From a virus: 25,181 nt of DNA. Shown in pieces: positions 13,184-21,625 of the stretch. The stretch lies in IMG/VR virus record IMGVR_UViG_3300005511_000077, positions 1 through 25,181 of that record, one strand, 5' to 3'. The notes below the pieces were generated by a model. The model was not told the origin of the DNA. It did not search any database and saw nothing but the letters and a program-made list of their open reading frames with translations. The first letter of the stretch is position 1. The number at the start of each line of letters is the position of its first letter. The translations under genes were made by a program, and so were the position numbers.

Positions 13184-14218
13184 CTACAGCGAAGTCGAAT
13201 CGCTGCCGCTGATGCTGGCGCCGGCGTTGATGCCGTTCAGCGAGGCTGCGGCGACCTGGGTGGTCGAGGTCAGGGCTGCGATGGCGGCCTGCACCCGGTC
13301 GCTCAGCGTCTGGTTCTTCGAACGCAGGTTCGCTTCGTTGCCGGACTGCTTGATCTGCGCGTCGGCGATCGCCAGGCGCACGCGCGGCTCCAGCGCAGCG
13401 CTCTCGGCTTGGTAGAGGGCCACCAGGTTGCGCGCCAGATCGCTGCGCACGCTCACCATCGCGGTGGCGAGGCCTGCGGCGACCTGATCGCCCTGCAGAA
13501 GCGTCCGGATGTACTCGCCGGCGCTGGCCACTGCCTTCATCCACATGTCCAGCGCTTGGCCGACCGCGAACCGAGCGTTCTCCAGCTCGGCGCGGAAGGC
13601 CTCGATGCTGATGTCGCGGCTCTGCTCGGCCAGCTTGTTGCGCATGTCCTGGCGGATGAGCTGCACCTGGTGCACGAGCGCGCCCGGCGGCAGCGGGAAG
13701 CCCCGGTTGGCGAAGGCCTGCATGGCATCGTTCTCGGCGCGCATCGCCTCGGTGTTGAGCCGGGCACGGCCGCGCTCGTAGATCTGCGCCTCCACCGCCG
13801 CATTCACGCCGGTGCCGCCGGTGGTCAGCGCGCGGTTGATCCATGCGATGGCGTTGTCGAAGTACGAGCGGTCCGGGAAGTAGGTCTGCAGGTAGTCGAC
13901 GTAGCCCATCGTGATCTCGTCGTGGATCTCGGCGCGGGCGTCGTCGAAGATCGCTTTCGCGTCGGCCGGGTTGTTGTCCGGCAGCACGGGCTTGATCGGC
14001 ATCACGTAGCTGGTGTCGAGGTCGACCAGCGGCACCTGAGGCGCCGGGTCGGTGATCTCAATGGCGCCATCAGCGCGCGCCGACGCGGCATTGAGCAGCA
14101 GCACGGCGTTGCGCCACTTGCCGTTCATGACCTGCGAGACGATGACCGGCGCACCGGCACCTCCGGTGCTGGGATCTGGCACGGAAACGAGGTCGCCAGG
14201 GTTGATAGGAGTCGTCAT
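13184..14218 (-). CDS. Helical phage virion protein
   Basis: The 344-residue product has a short beta-like N-terminus (about 1-75). A long, mostly alpha-helical region (about 85-310) follows, with amphipathic stretches such as GYVDYLQTYFPDRSYFDNAI and RQDMRNKLAEQSRDISIEAF. The tail is Ser/Thr/Gly-rich (STTQVAAASLNGINAG). It overlaps the 606-residue gene by ATGA. The helical, Gln/Ala-rich composition would suit an internal or tail-interior protein. I recognise no named family. Confidence 0.72.
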   Translation of the reverse strand: MTTPINPGDLVSVPDPSTGGAGAPVIVSQVMNGKWRNAVLLLNAASARADGAIEITDPAPQVPLVDLDTSYVMPIKPVLPDNNPADAKAIFDDARAEIHDEITMGYVDYLQTYFPDRSYFDNAIAWINRALTTGGTGVNAAVEAQIYERGRARLNTEAMRAENDAMQAFANRGFPLPPGALVHQVQLIRQDMRNKLAEQSRDISIEAFRAELENARFAVGQALDMWMKAVASAGEYIRTLLQGDQVAAGLATAMVSVRSDLARNLVALYQAESAALEPRVRLAIADAQIKQSGNEANLRSKNQTLSDRVQAAIAALTSTTQVAAASLNGINAGASISGSDSTSL

Positions 14219-16035
14219 GCTCTGGTCTTTCTGGAGAGGTCGGCGACGATGAACTCGAGGCTGTCGATCTCGAAGTCGGCACCGTCCTGGTTGTAGAAAA
14301 CGGGGATCAGGTAGTTAGTCTTCAGGCCTTTCCCGAGCTTGAAGCGGTGCTGTTGCAGCTCTTCCGAGTAGCCCTGCGCCTGGTACTCGAACGAGCCGGC
14401 CGGGCCGGAGACCTTGAGCACCAGCGGGGACTCCGACGCGGCGCCGATGAAAACCTCAGCCACCGTCTTCTGCTGTGAGTTGCCGAAATCCAGCTTCCCG
14501 GGGCAGATCGCGGCCTGAATCGGAGCACCGGCATCGCTGTCGCCTTCCAGCAGGAACAGGCCGCCCAGCTTGGCGCCGTAGTAGCGGTCGCCGATGCGCG
14601 CGAAGCTGTTGAAGCCGTAGTTGGCGTAGCTGGTGCTGCCGTAGCCGGCCATGTTGACGGCGTGCACCTCCAGGTCGGAGCCGGGCGTGGTCAGCGGCAC
14701 GTCGAAGGTGAAGCCGTCGCGGATGTCCACGATCTCGACACCGCCGGCGATGCTCATCGGGATGTCGAACCCGAAGGCGTCGCGGATGTCGGCGACGTCG
14801 ATGCTGGTGCCCGTCATCGGCACATCGAACCCGAAGATGTCGCGGGCGTCGGCCTGGTCTATCGCGGTCGCCAGCATCGGCACGTCGAACACGATGCCGT
14901 CGAGCAGGTAGCGCATGGTCGCCGACTCGACGCCGAGCGTGCCCACCGCGGCCGGCGCGATGCCAAGGATCTGGCCGCCGTCATGGTCGGACAGGAAGCC
15001 GCTCGGCGCCGGCGCAGCGGCCGTGCTGGTGAAGACCTGCCCCGAGAGCATGTTCATGGCGCCCGCGGCGGCGGCCATGGTGCCGATGATCTTGTTGTTG
15101 GAGTCGATCACCGGCGTGCCGCCGTACATCGCGCCTTCCAGCGGCGGCATCTCGCCAGCGATCTGCGCGGTGTCGGCGTCGGCCAGGAAGCCAGTCAGCG
15201 CCGGCATGTTGGCGCGGATGCCGTTGCCCACGCCCAGGAAGCCCACGGCGGCCGGCATCTCGGTCACGAACTGGGCCGTAGTGCTGGTCTCGCTGAGCAG
15301 GCCCTGCGCGCCCGGCATGGTTCCGACGATGCCGCCCGAGCTGTAGACCGCGATGGAGGGCTCGTCGATGCTGTCGCCGGAGCTGAAGAGCGCCGCCGCC
15401 ATGAAGAGGTCGGCGCCCGGCGGCACGGCCGAGGCCTCAGACGCGAAGGGCGTGCCGTTCTTGCGGTACGTGGCCAGGCCGCCGGCGGCGACATCCATCT
15501 GGAACTCGTCGCTGGAAAGGTACGAGGTCAGGAAGGTGCCCGTGAGCGACTTCACCGAGCCGGTGTTGAAAAGCAGGCCGTGCAGGATGTGCCCGTAGCT
15601 GGCCGGCGGCGCGCTGGCCTCGCGGGTGACGCCGACCACCGCGCCCATGACGGCCTGCGGCACCTTGTAGGTGATGCGGGCCCCGCCGTGCGCCGCCTCG
15701 ATGGAATGCGCGAAGGAGGTCCAGCCCTGCGGCGGCACGTCGACGGCGAAGGCCGGCGAGCCAATCACCTCGGCCGTGGCCGGATGGAAGACCTCCACGG
15801 TGTAGGTGTACGGGGTCAGCGGCGACAGGTTCACCGGGTAGTTCGGATCCCAGACCGTGCTGGTGCGGCCCGTCACCGGGTCGGTCGTCGTGACCCAGGC
15901 GCCCTTCGAGGTATTCGGCGGCCCCACGCGCACGGCGGTGCGGGACTCGGTGCTCCAGTAGGCCGGGCGCGCCGGCTGGTACGGCACCTCGGGCACCGTG
16001 TAGCTGTAGCCGTTTCGGATCAGTTGGTTCGTCAT
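14215..16035 (-). CDS. Tail/fibre protein with two tandem-repeat blocks
   Basis: The 606-residue product has an N-terminal beta-rich domain (about 1-230, with YTYTVEVFHPATAEVIGSP). Residues about 236-372 contain 'MPAxxGFL' units at 240, 260, 277, 296, 320, 342 and 360. Residues about 380-450 contain four 'FDVP' units (383, 403, 423, 444) with a D(V)ADIRDAFG connector. The C-terminal domain (455-606) is beta-rich (GSFEYQAQGYSEELQQHRFK). Repeats of about 20 residues suggest stacked beta-solenoid coils. It belongs to the tail block between the 511- and 344-residue genes; the exact family is not recognised. Confidence 0.76.
   Translation of the reverse strand: MTNQLIRNGYSYTVPEVPYQPARPAYWSTESRTAVRVGPPNTSKGAWVTTTDPVTGRTSTVWDPNYPVNLSPLTPYTYTVEVFHPATAEVIGSPAFAVDVPPQGWTSFAHSIEAAHGGARITYKVPQAVMGAVVGVTREASAPPASYGHILHGLLFNTGSVKSLTGTFLTSYLSSDEFQMDVAAGGLATYRKNGTPFASEASAVPPGADLFMAAALFSSGDSIDEPSIAVYSSGGIVGTMPGAQGLLSETSTTAQFVTEMPAAVGFLGVGNGIRANMPALTGFLADADTAQIAGEMPPLEGAMYGGTPVIDSNNKIIGTMAAAAGAMNMLSGQVFTSTAAAPAPSGFLSDHDGGQILGIAPAAVGTLGVESATMRYLLDGIVFDVPMLATAIDQADARDIFGFDVPMTGTSIDVADIRDAFGFDIPMSIAGGVEIVDIRDGFTFDVPLTTPGSDLEVHAVNMAGYGSTSYANYGFNSFARIGDRYYGAKLGGLFLLEGDSDAGAPIQAAICPGKLDFGNSQQKTVAEVFIGAASESPLVLKVSGPAGSFEYQAQGYSEELQQHRFKLGKGLKTNYLIPVFYNQDGADFEIDSLEFIVADLSRKTRA
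14686..15330 (-). repeat. Coding repeats of about 60 bp (MPA-GFL and FDVP units)
   Basis: The repeats span residues 236-450 of the 606-residue tail protein: seven degenerate MPAxxGFL-type units, then four FDVP-type units spaced 20, 20 and 21 residues apart. They are also visible in DNA as recurring GGCACGTCGAA-like and GTCGCGG.TGTC segments at 14698-14890. Confidence 0.8.
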
Positions 16036-16045
16036 GGGCGAGGCC

Positions 16046-17581
16046 TCAAATCGGTGGGGCGATGCGGCTGTCCGATGCCCAGGGCGTGCCCGGTGTCGCG
16101 CCCGCGGGCTGGCCGTTGCGGCGCAGGAAGGTCAGCGCGGCGAAGTCCTCGAGCTGGAACTTGCCGACATCGCTCACGGGCGCCGCGGCGCGGTCGGTGA
16201 GCACCGCCCTCTTCTGCCACGTCGCGCCGCGGTCGCGCGACTCGAAGAGCGAGTGGGCACCGTCGTACATCGGCGCGACGATGATCCCGGGCGCGATGGC
16301 GGACACGATACCGGTGCGGTAGTTCGGCTGCGGCGCCGGCGGCATGGTGGCGATCGAGACGCCATCGGGCGTGAACAGCAGCACCGGCGGCTCGTTCTGG
16401 ATGTTGGTGTAGACCGTGGCCAGCGGCCGGGTAACGACGACGGCGCCGCCCTCGACACCAACGCAGCCGCCGCTCCAGAACGCCAGGGCGGCATTCACCT
16501 CACCGTCGAACAGCGTCATGGTGCCCAGCAGCGTGCGGGCGTTGGCGTCGATGATGCCGAGCTTGACCTTGGCCTTCAGCACGAAGTCGGCGCCCGGGTT
16601 CGGCGCGTAGGGCACCACCACGTAGGCCAGCGCGCGCGAGGCGTTCAGCGGCGCCGCGTAGAAGCCGCAGGCGTTGACCGCGGTGTTGAACATCGTGGCA
16701 TACGACGGCACCGGCAGCGTCTGGATGGTGTCGAAGAACTCCCGGAACAGCTCGGTGCTGCTGGCCTCGGCCCAGGTCGCGCCGGCGTCATCGGTGAACT
16801 GGAAGACTAGGCCCGGGCACGCCGCGGCATCGACGCTGGAGCCGCTGTAGTGCGGCCGGAGGTAGGCGCCCATGAACACGTGCCGACCGGGGGCGATGCG
16901 CGCCGGCGCTGCGTAGGTCGCCAGCTGGTTCGGCATGTAGAGGGTGTCGCCGAGCACGCGCGTGGTCCCGTCGTCGCGCAGGAAGGCGTGGTAGTGCTGG
17001 CCGCTGGGGTCCAGGCTCTGGTAGACGTAGGCGGACTGAAATTTCCGCGCCCCGGGCGGCCCGTAGACCTCTCCGGGCACGAACGTGAACTGGGTGCCGT
17101 ACTCGAAGGGCGCGAAGGCCGTGAAGTCGTAGAACGCCACGAAGCGGCGGCCATCGCGGGTGCGGTAGGTCTGCAGCTTGTAGGCGTTGCAGGGCTTGCC
17201 GTCGAAGTCGGTCGCCGTGCCCAGCAGCGTCGACGTGGTGTCCAGGCCCAGCCCGCGGCCGTAGTAGCGGATGCGATCGACGCCCAGCAGACCGTCGTCG
17301 GCGATGAAGGTGCCGCGGTCCGTGAAGCGCCCGCGCGCGGTGGCGGAGCCCACCACCCGCTTCTCGCCGTCGATCATGCCGATGCTGTAGAAGCCGTCCT
17401 CGAGCGTGCCCTCGCGCGTGACTTCCAGGAAGTCGCCGCGCTTGTGGGCGACGACCTGGCCGCCGGTCTCGGGATCAAAGCGGCGCTTCTTCAGGTAGGG
17501 CACCGTCGACGAGGTGTCGAGGAAGGTGGCGTCCTTCCCGCCCTGACCGCTGAAGCCGTCGCGGTACTTGACGGGCTTCAT
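16046..17581 (-). CDS. Phage tail-associated structural protein
   Basis: The 511-residue product is beta-rich and Gly/Tyr-rich throughout (FLDTSSTVPYLKKRRFDPET, GRRFVAFYDFTAFAPFEYGT, HYHAFLRDDGTTRVLGD). A C-terminal portion (SLFESRDRGATWQKRAVLTD) resembles a sialidase/BNR-type 'S.D.G.TW' beta-propeller blade, and FQFTDDAGATWAEAS near the middle gives another. A beta-propeller-like or receptor-binding tail protein is therefore plausible. It overlaps the upstream LamG-like gene by ATGA and is followed ten bases after its stop by the 606-residue gene. Catalytic residues cannot be assigned. Confidence 0.72.
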   Translation of the reverse strand: MKPVKYRDGFSGQGGKDATFLDTSSTVPYLKKRRFDPETGGQVVAHKRGDFLEVTREGTLEDGFYSIGMIDGEKRVVGSATARGRFTDRGTFIADDGLLGVDRIRYYGRGLGLDTTSTLLGTATDFDGKPCNAYKLQTYRTRDGRRFVAFYDFTAFAPFEYGTQFTFVPGEVYGPPGARKFQSAYVYQSLDPSGQHYHAFLRDDGTTRVLGDTLYMPNQLATYAAPARIAPGRHVFMGAYLRPHYSGSSVDAAACPGLVFQFTDDAGATWAEASSTELFREFFDTIQTLPVPSYATMFNTAVNACGFYAAPLNASRALAYVVVPYAPNPGADFVLKAKVKLGIIDANARTLLGTMTLFDGEVNAALAFWSGGCVGVEGGAVVVTRPLATVYTNIQNEPPVLLFTPDGVSIATMPPAPQPNYRTGIVSAIAPGIIVAPMYDGAHSLFESRDRGATWQKRAVLTDRAAAPVSDVGKFQLEDFAALTFLRRNGQPAGATPGTPWASDSRIAPPI

Positions 17582-18243
17582 GCGACCTCGCGGGTGTTGA
17601 CGAAGTTGGTCCAGAAATCAGGGGTTGCCGGCGGCGGGCCTGCGGTGTCGATGCGCATGTGCAGCACGGCACCGCCGTCGATCCCGGTGTTGGAGCGCTG
17701 GATGTCGATACTCGGGATCAGCTTGGCGACGGTCGGCGCCTGCGGGATGGTGCCGCGCAGCACGCCAGCGGTCCAGACCTCGACCTCGCCAGCGACCTGG
17801 TCGACGCGCATCTCGAAGGCGCAGACCGTGCCGACACCGCCGGGCTGCGTCCAGTCCACGGTCTGGATGCTGCCGCTGATGCTGCACAGGAACTGCACGA
17901 AGTACTGCGAGCCGGAGCCTGGCGTCAGCGTAAGGCCGATGTAGTCGCCCGACGACCCGCTGCTGGACGTGAAGACCTTCAGCCGCAGGAAGTTCTGCGA
18001 CGAGAACGCCGAGGCCGTGTTCTTGATCGAGCCGCTGAATGTGAAATCGTCCGTGGACAGGATGTCCGTGAGCAGGTGGATGCCCTCGTCGGCTGCGTTG
18101 GCCGACACCACGCAGGCGCCACCACCATCGAGCTCGCACTCTCCGGCCGGCGAAAGGCTCGCTCCCCAGGCGCCGCCGGTCGTGACGCGGCCCGCGATGG
18201 AGCCCGCCGCACCAACGAAGTCATCCTCGAAGAGCAGAGCCAT
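17578..18243 (-). CDS. LamG/jelly-roll-like phage protein
   Basis: The 221-residue product begins LFEDDFVGAAGSIAGR, the 'DdF.g..gt.l.gr' opening of concanavalin-like phage proteins. Beta-strand segments follow (FTFSGSIKNT, FLRLKVFTSS, CAFEMRVDQVAGEVEVW, LIPSIDIQR). This fold usually binds carbohydrate or acts as a trimeric tail adhesin. It is the second LamG-like protein of the window and is coupled to the next gene by ATGA. Confidence 0.74.
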   Translation of the reverse strand: MALLFEDDFVGAAGSIAGRVTTGGAWGASLSPAGECELDGGGACVVSANAADEGIHLLTDILSTDDFTFSGSIKNTASAFSSQNFLRLKVFTSSSGSSGDYIGLTLTPGSGSQYFVQFLCSISGSIQTVDWTQPGGVGTVCAFEMRVDQVAGEVEVWTAGVLRGTIPQAPTVAKLIPSIDIQRSNTGIDGGAVLHMRIDTAGPPPATPDFWTNFVNTREVA

Positions 18244-18247
18244 GGCT

Positions 18248-18682
18248 TCAGCCGCTCGGCAGCGCCGTCGTGTAGAAGTCCACCGCCTGCGGCGCGCCGC
18301 TCACCAGCGCCACGCTGGTCAGGACGCCATCGGTGCCGCCGGTGCCCAGAGTGCCCTGGATTCGGACCTGACTGGTCGACAGCGTGCCGTCATCGGCCGA
18401 GAGCACGTGGCGGAAGAACGTGGCGGTGCCGGTCGCGGCGTTGGTGCCGCTCCAGGTCTCGCCGGGCGCCTTGGCCAGCACGCCGCCCGCGGCCGTGGTG
18501 TCGTAGTTGATGCCGGCGCCACCGTTCTTGATGGTCACCAGCAGCGTGTTGCCGGAAAGCGCGGCGTCGGCCGTGGCCGGCACCGGGCCCGAGTAGATGC
18601 GGATCTCGCCGCCGGCCATCGCTGCCTTGAGCGAGCCGGAGTCGAGCATGTAGTTGCGCAGGCCAGTGGAGAGTTTGAGCAC
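18248..18682 (-). CDS. Small phage structural protein
   Basis: The 144-residue product starts at a GTG with AAGGA seven or so bases upstream. It opens with LKLSTGLRNYMLDSGSLKAA, then GGEIRIYSGPVPATADAALSG. This opening recurs in small tail-region proteins of GC-rich phages. The rest is Gly/Thr/Ala-rich beta sequence. The role is unknown, probably a tail component given its place between two tail genes. Confidence 0.76.
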   Translation of the reverse strand: MLKLSTGLRNYMLDSGSLKAAMAGGEIRIYSGPVPATADAALSGNTLLVTIKNGGAGINYDTTAAGGVLAKAPGETWSGTNAATGTATFFRHVLSADDGTLSTSQVRIQGTLGTGGTDGVLTSVALVSGAPQAVDFYTTALPSG

Positions 18683-18693
18683 GGCGGTTCCTT

Positions 18694-19194
18694 TCAGGGG
18701 GTGGGGGTTGCGGTCGGGCCCGCGAAGATCTGCAGCTTCGAGCCATTGGCCTGCACCTTGGGCGATGCGAAGCGCACCACGCTGAGCAGCACGCCCGCGG
18801 TGCTGCCCTTGGCCGAGGCCGACACCATGAAGGCGCCCATCACCGTCTTGTCGGCGGTGAAGACGAATTCCGACAAGCTGGCCGCGTTGCTGACCGAGCC
18901 GCCGGATACGGCGCCCTCGTCAAATTCCTTGCGGGAGCCGGTGTAGGCCGTGCACTCGGTGGCGAGGCCGGCGATGGTCGCCGCGGTCTCGCCGCCGTCG
19001 GGCGTGTAGTCGCCCTCGTAGAGGCCGATGTACCAGGTCGGCACCTGGGTCACACTCTTGAAGGCCAGGCCCAGCAGGAAGTTGAGCCCTTCCATGGGGA
19101 CGCGGTTCAGGCGCGGCGGATCTTCAGCGAGCAGCCGGCCATCCGGGCTCCACGACAGCGCGCGGTAGAGCACGCCAGCTTTCTGGTGGTTCAT
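18694..19194 (-). CDS. Phage tail-region protein
   Basis: The product has 166 residues. Residues 30-160 contain NFLLGLAFKSVTQVPTWYIG, LATECTAYTGSRKEFDEGAV and FVFTADKTVMGAFMVSASAK, a pattern shared by small tail-region proteins of podovirus-like prophages. No enzymatic motif is visible. It starts within the stop of the nozzle-like gene (ATGA) and ends 11 bases before the 144-residue gene. Confidence 0.72.
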   Translation of the reverse strand: MNHQKAGVLYRALSWSPDGRLLAEDPPRLNRVPMEGLNFLLGLAFKSVTQVPTWYIGLYEGDYTPDGGETAATIAGLATECTAYTGSRKEFDEGAVSGGSVSNAASLSEFVFTADKTVMGAFMVSASAKGSTAGVLLSVVRFASPKVQANGSKLQIFAGPTATPTP

Positions 19195-20432
19195 AGGTCG
19201 GTTTCCTTGACGATGGTTTCGACTGCGAAAGACCCCTGCGCCGCGCCGATGGGCCGGGCCGGCTCCTGGCGGGCGCAGAGGATGTGGTGGGCGCCGTCCT
19301 GCTCGCGGAACAGCGTGGCGCCGGCGCGCGCGGGCCCGAACTTCAGGGCGTTCTCCTGCACATTGGTGGCCGAGCCATCGGGTGTGCCGATCACGAGGCC
19401 GCGCGGCGACAGCCAGAACGCCTGCTGCGTGCCCTGCCCGTCCGGCGTCGGCACCTCGCCGCCGGAGCCCTGCAGGCCGCCATAGGGCAGCACCACGACG
19501 GGCGCGGTGTCGAGCAGCCCACCGGCGAGCCAGTAGGTGCGGTCGGCACAGACGAAGACGCCGGTTTCGCAGGGCTGCACCACGGTGATCGGCGCCGGGA
19601 ACGGAATAAACCCCTTCGAGGGGGAAAACTGGCCGTAGTAGTACGGCTCGGAGATCAGCAGCGCGGTGCCGGCGGCCACCAGCAGCGAGCCCTTGTAGTG
19701 CCGCACGATCGAGCCCGGCGGCATGTCGGCCAGCAGCAGCGAGCGCAGCTCGGGCCCGGTGTTGGTCAGCGCCACGATGTCGCCACCGTCCGTGGCCGTG
19801 GCGTTGAAGACCTCGCCGTTGGGCCCGGTCATGTAGACCACGGTGTCGGCACCGAGGCCGGTGATGCGGATGCCGCTGTTCGCCGGCAGTGTCAGCGCCA
19901 CGGGCGGCGTCGAGCCGGACTCGCCCAGCGGGCCCGACTCGGTGAAGGCGACCTGATAGCGCCCGGCCGGCAGCGCGCCGGCGATGGCGGACACCGTGGG
20001 CACGACGACAGGCCGCGGCGTGGCCAGGAGCAGTGCGGTGGTGCCGCGCAGCCGCCCGATGCGCTGGCCGTTCGACCAGACCACGTCGCCGTCGGGCATG
20101 CGCTGGTAGCTGATGGGCGCCATCTCGGGCAAGCCGGACAGCACGCTGGTGGGCGTCAGGCCGGATGGCGTGGGCGCCAGATGCAGCAGGTCATTGCCGA
20201 TCGCGCAGTAGCCCTCGGTGTCATCGCCCCATACCGAGTGCGCGGAGGCGCCGGAGAGCGCGAGCGTGGTGCCGCGGCGGCGCTGCAGGTATCCGCGCCC
20301 GTTGAGGTCGATGTTCTCCCCAGCCGACAGGAACGTCGCCTTCGAGCGATCCGGCAGCGTGCGCCCGAGCTGCGTTGGCGGCAGCCGATTGTTCACGCCG
20401 GGGGCCAAGGAGCCGAGATTGATGGAGCGCAT
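19191..20432 (-). CDS. Tail nozzle/tubular-B-like protein
   Basis: The product has 413 residues from the ATG at 20432 (MRSINLGSLAPGVNNRLPPT). A GTG at 20459 would add nine residues but falls almost against the regulatory motif. The opening 'PGVNNRLPPTQL ... GENIDLNGRGYLQRRRGTTL' is typical of beta-propeller-like tail (nozzle) proteins that list 'PG..NR' and 'N.DL...G.l.RR.G'. The body is beta-rich with repeating blades (RYQVAFTESGPLGESGS, VFVCADRTYWLAGG, QQAFWLSPRGLVIGT). It is probably the distal short-tail protein that closes the DNA channel. Its relation to T7 gp12 is an inference from this pattern. Confidence 0.72.
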   Translation of the reverse strand: MRSINLGSLAPGVNNRLPPTQLGRTLPDRSKATFLSAGENIDLNGRGYLQRRRGTTLALSGASAHSVWGDDTEGYCAIGNDLLHLAPTPSGLTPTSVLSGLPEMAPISYQRMPDGDVVWSNGQRIGRLRGTTALLLATPRPVVVPTVSAIAGALPAGRYQVAFTESGPLGESGSTPPVALTLPANSGIRITGLGADTVVYMTGPNGEVFNATATDGGDIVALTNTGPELRSLLLADMPPGSIVRHYKGSLLVAAGTALLISEPYYYGQFSPSKGFIPFPAPITVVQPCETGVFVCADRTYWLAGGLLDTAPVVVLPYGGLQGSGGEVPTPDGQGTQQAFWLSPRGLVIGTPDGSATNVQENALKFGPARAGATLFREQDGAHHILCARQEPARPIGAAQGSFAVETIVKETDL

Positions 20433-20434
20433 GG

Positions 20435-20450
20435 CCGGGAGTGTTCCCGG
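20435..20450 (-). other. Hairpin immediately before the nozzle gene start
   Basis: CCGGGA (20435-20440) and TCCCGG (20445-20450) form a perfect six-base stem with a four-base loop, ending two bases from the ATG. There is no T-run, so it is not a terminator. It may control access to the start codon or mark an mRNA 5' end downstream of motif C. Confidence 0.6.
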
Positions 20451-20464
20451 CGCTCCCACATGCG

Positions 20465-20483
20465 TCGAACCTTAGTGGGTGGT
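20465..20483 (-). promoter_or_regulatory. Late-region motif, copy C
   Basis: On the minus strand it reads ACCACCCACTAAGGTTCGA, three mismatches from the three-copy consensus, with the core CACCCA.TAAGGTTCG kept apart from one base. It lies 32 bases before the ATG at 20432, in the gap between the connector and nozzle genes, and is followed by the hairpin at 20435-20450. Confidence 0.55.
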
Positions 20484-20509
20484 CCATCGCGCCCCGCGCA
20501 GGCGTGGGC

Positions 20510-21211
20510 TCACCACCAGGCGAAGTTGTGATGCGGTCGATCCGCGCGCTCGTCCCTGCGCAGATCAGCGTCTGGGCGAAGTCCGAAGTACTGCTCGAAC
20601 GCAGCGAGCGCCGTGACTGCCTTCTGGGGGTTGTAGACCTCGCTGTCGGGCTTGCTGTAGGCGCGATGAAGCACCCAGTGCACGAGGAACCGGTGGTGCA
20701 CGGCAGCGATCTCCGGCGTCGTGCTCTCGGGATCGCTGTCGGCCGTGATGGGTATCAGCGGGGTGCGGAACCCTTCCAGCTGGAGCGTGTAGGCCCGATC
20801 GACGATACCGGGCAGCACGATGCGGGTGGGGTCCTGGATGAAGAATCCCGGCTGCCTGCGCTGATCTCGCCACCGCGGGCACCGCTGGTCCAGCGCATCC
20901 CTCGCCGTGATGTAGAGGTCCTCGATGAACTCGCCGGTCGAGGCATCCAGCAGGCGTGCCTTCGTCACTTCGAACATGCGGGGATCGAGCGGGTAGGAGC
21001 TGACGCCCTCCAGCACGTTGATCCTCACGATCGCCACGGTGTAGTCGTCGAAGAGGAGGCGCTTGCGGACGGCCGCCTCCTCTTCGGCCTCGCCGAACCA
21101 GCGCGCCAGATCCTCGTCGGCCCACAGCAGATCGCCATGCGACCCGTTGCGGTCGTTCGGCTGATCGTCGGCATCGACGCGGAACGAACAGATGAGGTCG
21201 TCGAGCGTCAT
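20510..21211 (-). CDS. DUF6682-like phage connector/adaptor protein
   Basis: The 233-residue product opens MTLDDLICSFRVDADDQPND and has 'LARWFGEAEEEAAVRKRLL' near 35-53. A 'SYPLDPRMFEVTKARLL' strand region and a C-terminal 'VHWVLHRAYSKPDSEVYNPQ' helix follow. This layout matches DUF6682 proteins, which lie between head and tail genes of podovirus-like phages and probably act as connector/adaptor. The assignment is from recalled pattern. Confidence 0.68.
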   Translation of the reverse strand: MTLDDLICSFRVDADDQPNDRNGSHGDLLWADEDLARWFGEAEEEAAVRKRLLFDDYTVAIVRINVLEGVSSYPLDPRMFEVTKARLLDASTGEFIEDLYITARDALDQRCPRWRDQRRQPGFFIQDPTRIVLPGIVDRAYTLQLEGFRTPLIPITADSDPESTTPEIAAVHHRFLVHWVLHRAYSKPDSEVYNPQKAVTALAAFEQYFGLRPDADLRRDERADRPHHNFAWW

Positions 21212-21213
21212 GG

Positions 21214-21600
21214 TCAGGCCTGGCCGATCGCCTCTTCGTGCAGGCGCTGCTTGAGCGCGTAGCCCATCAGCGGCCAGATCTTCTGCACCGCGTTCTCGCG
21301 CGCAATCTTGCGGCCGATTTCCGCGTCGAAGTTCTCCGGGCTGGCGCAGGCAGACTCACCGGTGACGGTGAAGCCGTTGCGCAGCACCAGCACGCAGAAG
21401 GTCAGCAGGCCCAGCGTGGCCGGCGGCGTGGAGTCCCCGACTACCACCAGTCCGGTGCGCAAGCTGGCCTCGCCCGCAACGCCCTCGGCGGCCGTGAAGT
21501 AGTGCTCGCTGGCGATGTTCGCGGCGATGTCGGCCGGCGTGATGCGCGGTGCGGTCTTTCCCTTGGCCAAGATCAATGCCTCGGTAGTTTGGTCGCTCAT
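21214..21600 (-). CDS. Gp49-like phage protein
   Basis: The 128-residue product contains PRITPADIAANIASEHYFTA near residues 18-37 and LTFCVLVLRNGFTVTGESAC near 66-85. SPENFDAEIGRKIARENA then leads to a 'IWPLMGYALKQRL' end. This string is the signature of the Phage_gp49/66-type family, found in head-tail regions of many tailed phages and of unknown function. It lies two bases before the connector gene. Confidence 0.8.
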   Translation of the reverse strand: MSDQTTEALILAKGKTAPRITPADIAANIASEHYFTAAEGVAGEASLRTGLVVVGDSTPPATLGLLTFCVLVLRNGFTVTGESACASPENFDAEIGRKIARENAVQKIWPLMGYALKQRLHEEAIGQA

Positions 21601-21625
21601 GAGATGGTCCTTGAAGTTGAGGGAA

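Noticed and set aside
10808-18243. Diversity-generating retroelement target in the fibre/adhesin genes
   Set aside because: No reverse transcriptase, no C-type-lectin variable region and no template repeat in the window.
20433-20459. GTG at 20459 as start of the nozzle gene
   Set aside because: It lies only six bases from motif C. The ATG at 20432 fits the family's usual opening, though neither has a clear SD, so this remains uncertain.
14662-20531. Long + strand open frames opposite the tail genes (for example 14662-16200 and 19284-20531)
   Set aside because: Arg/His/Gly-rich translations typical of the antisense of GC-rich genes. The minus strand has coherent proteins with coupled starts.
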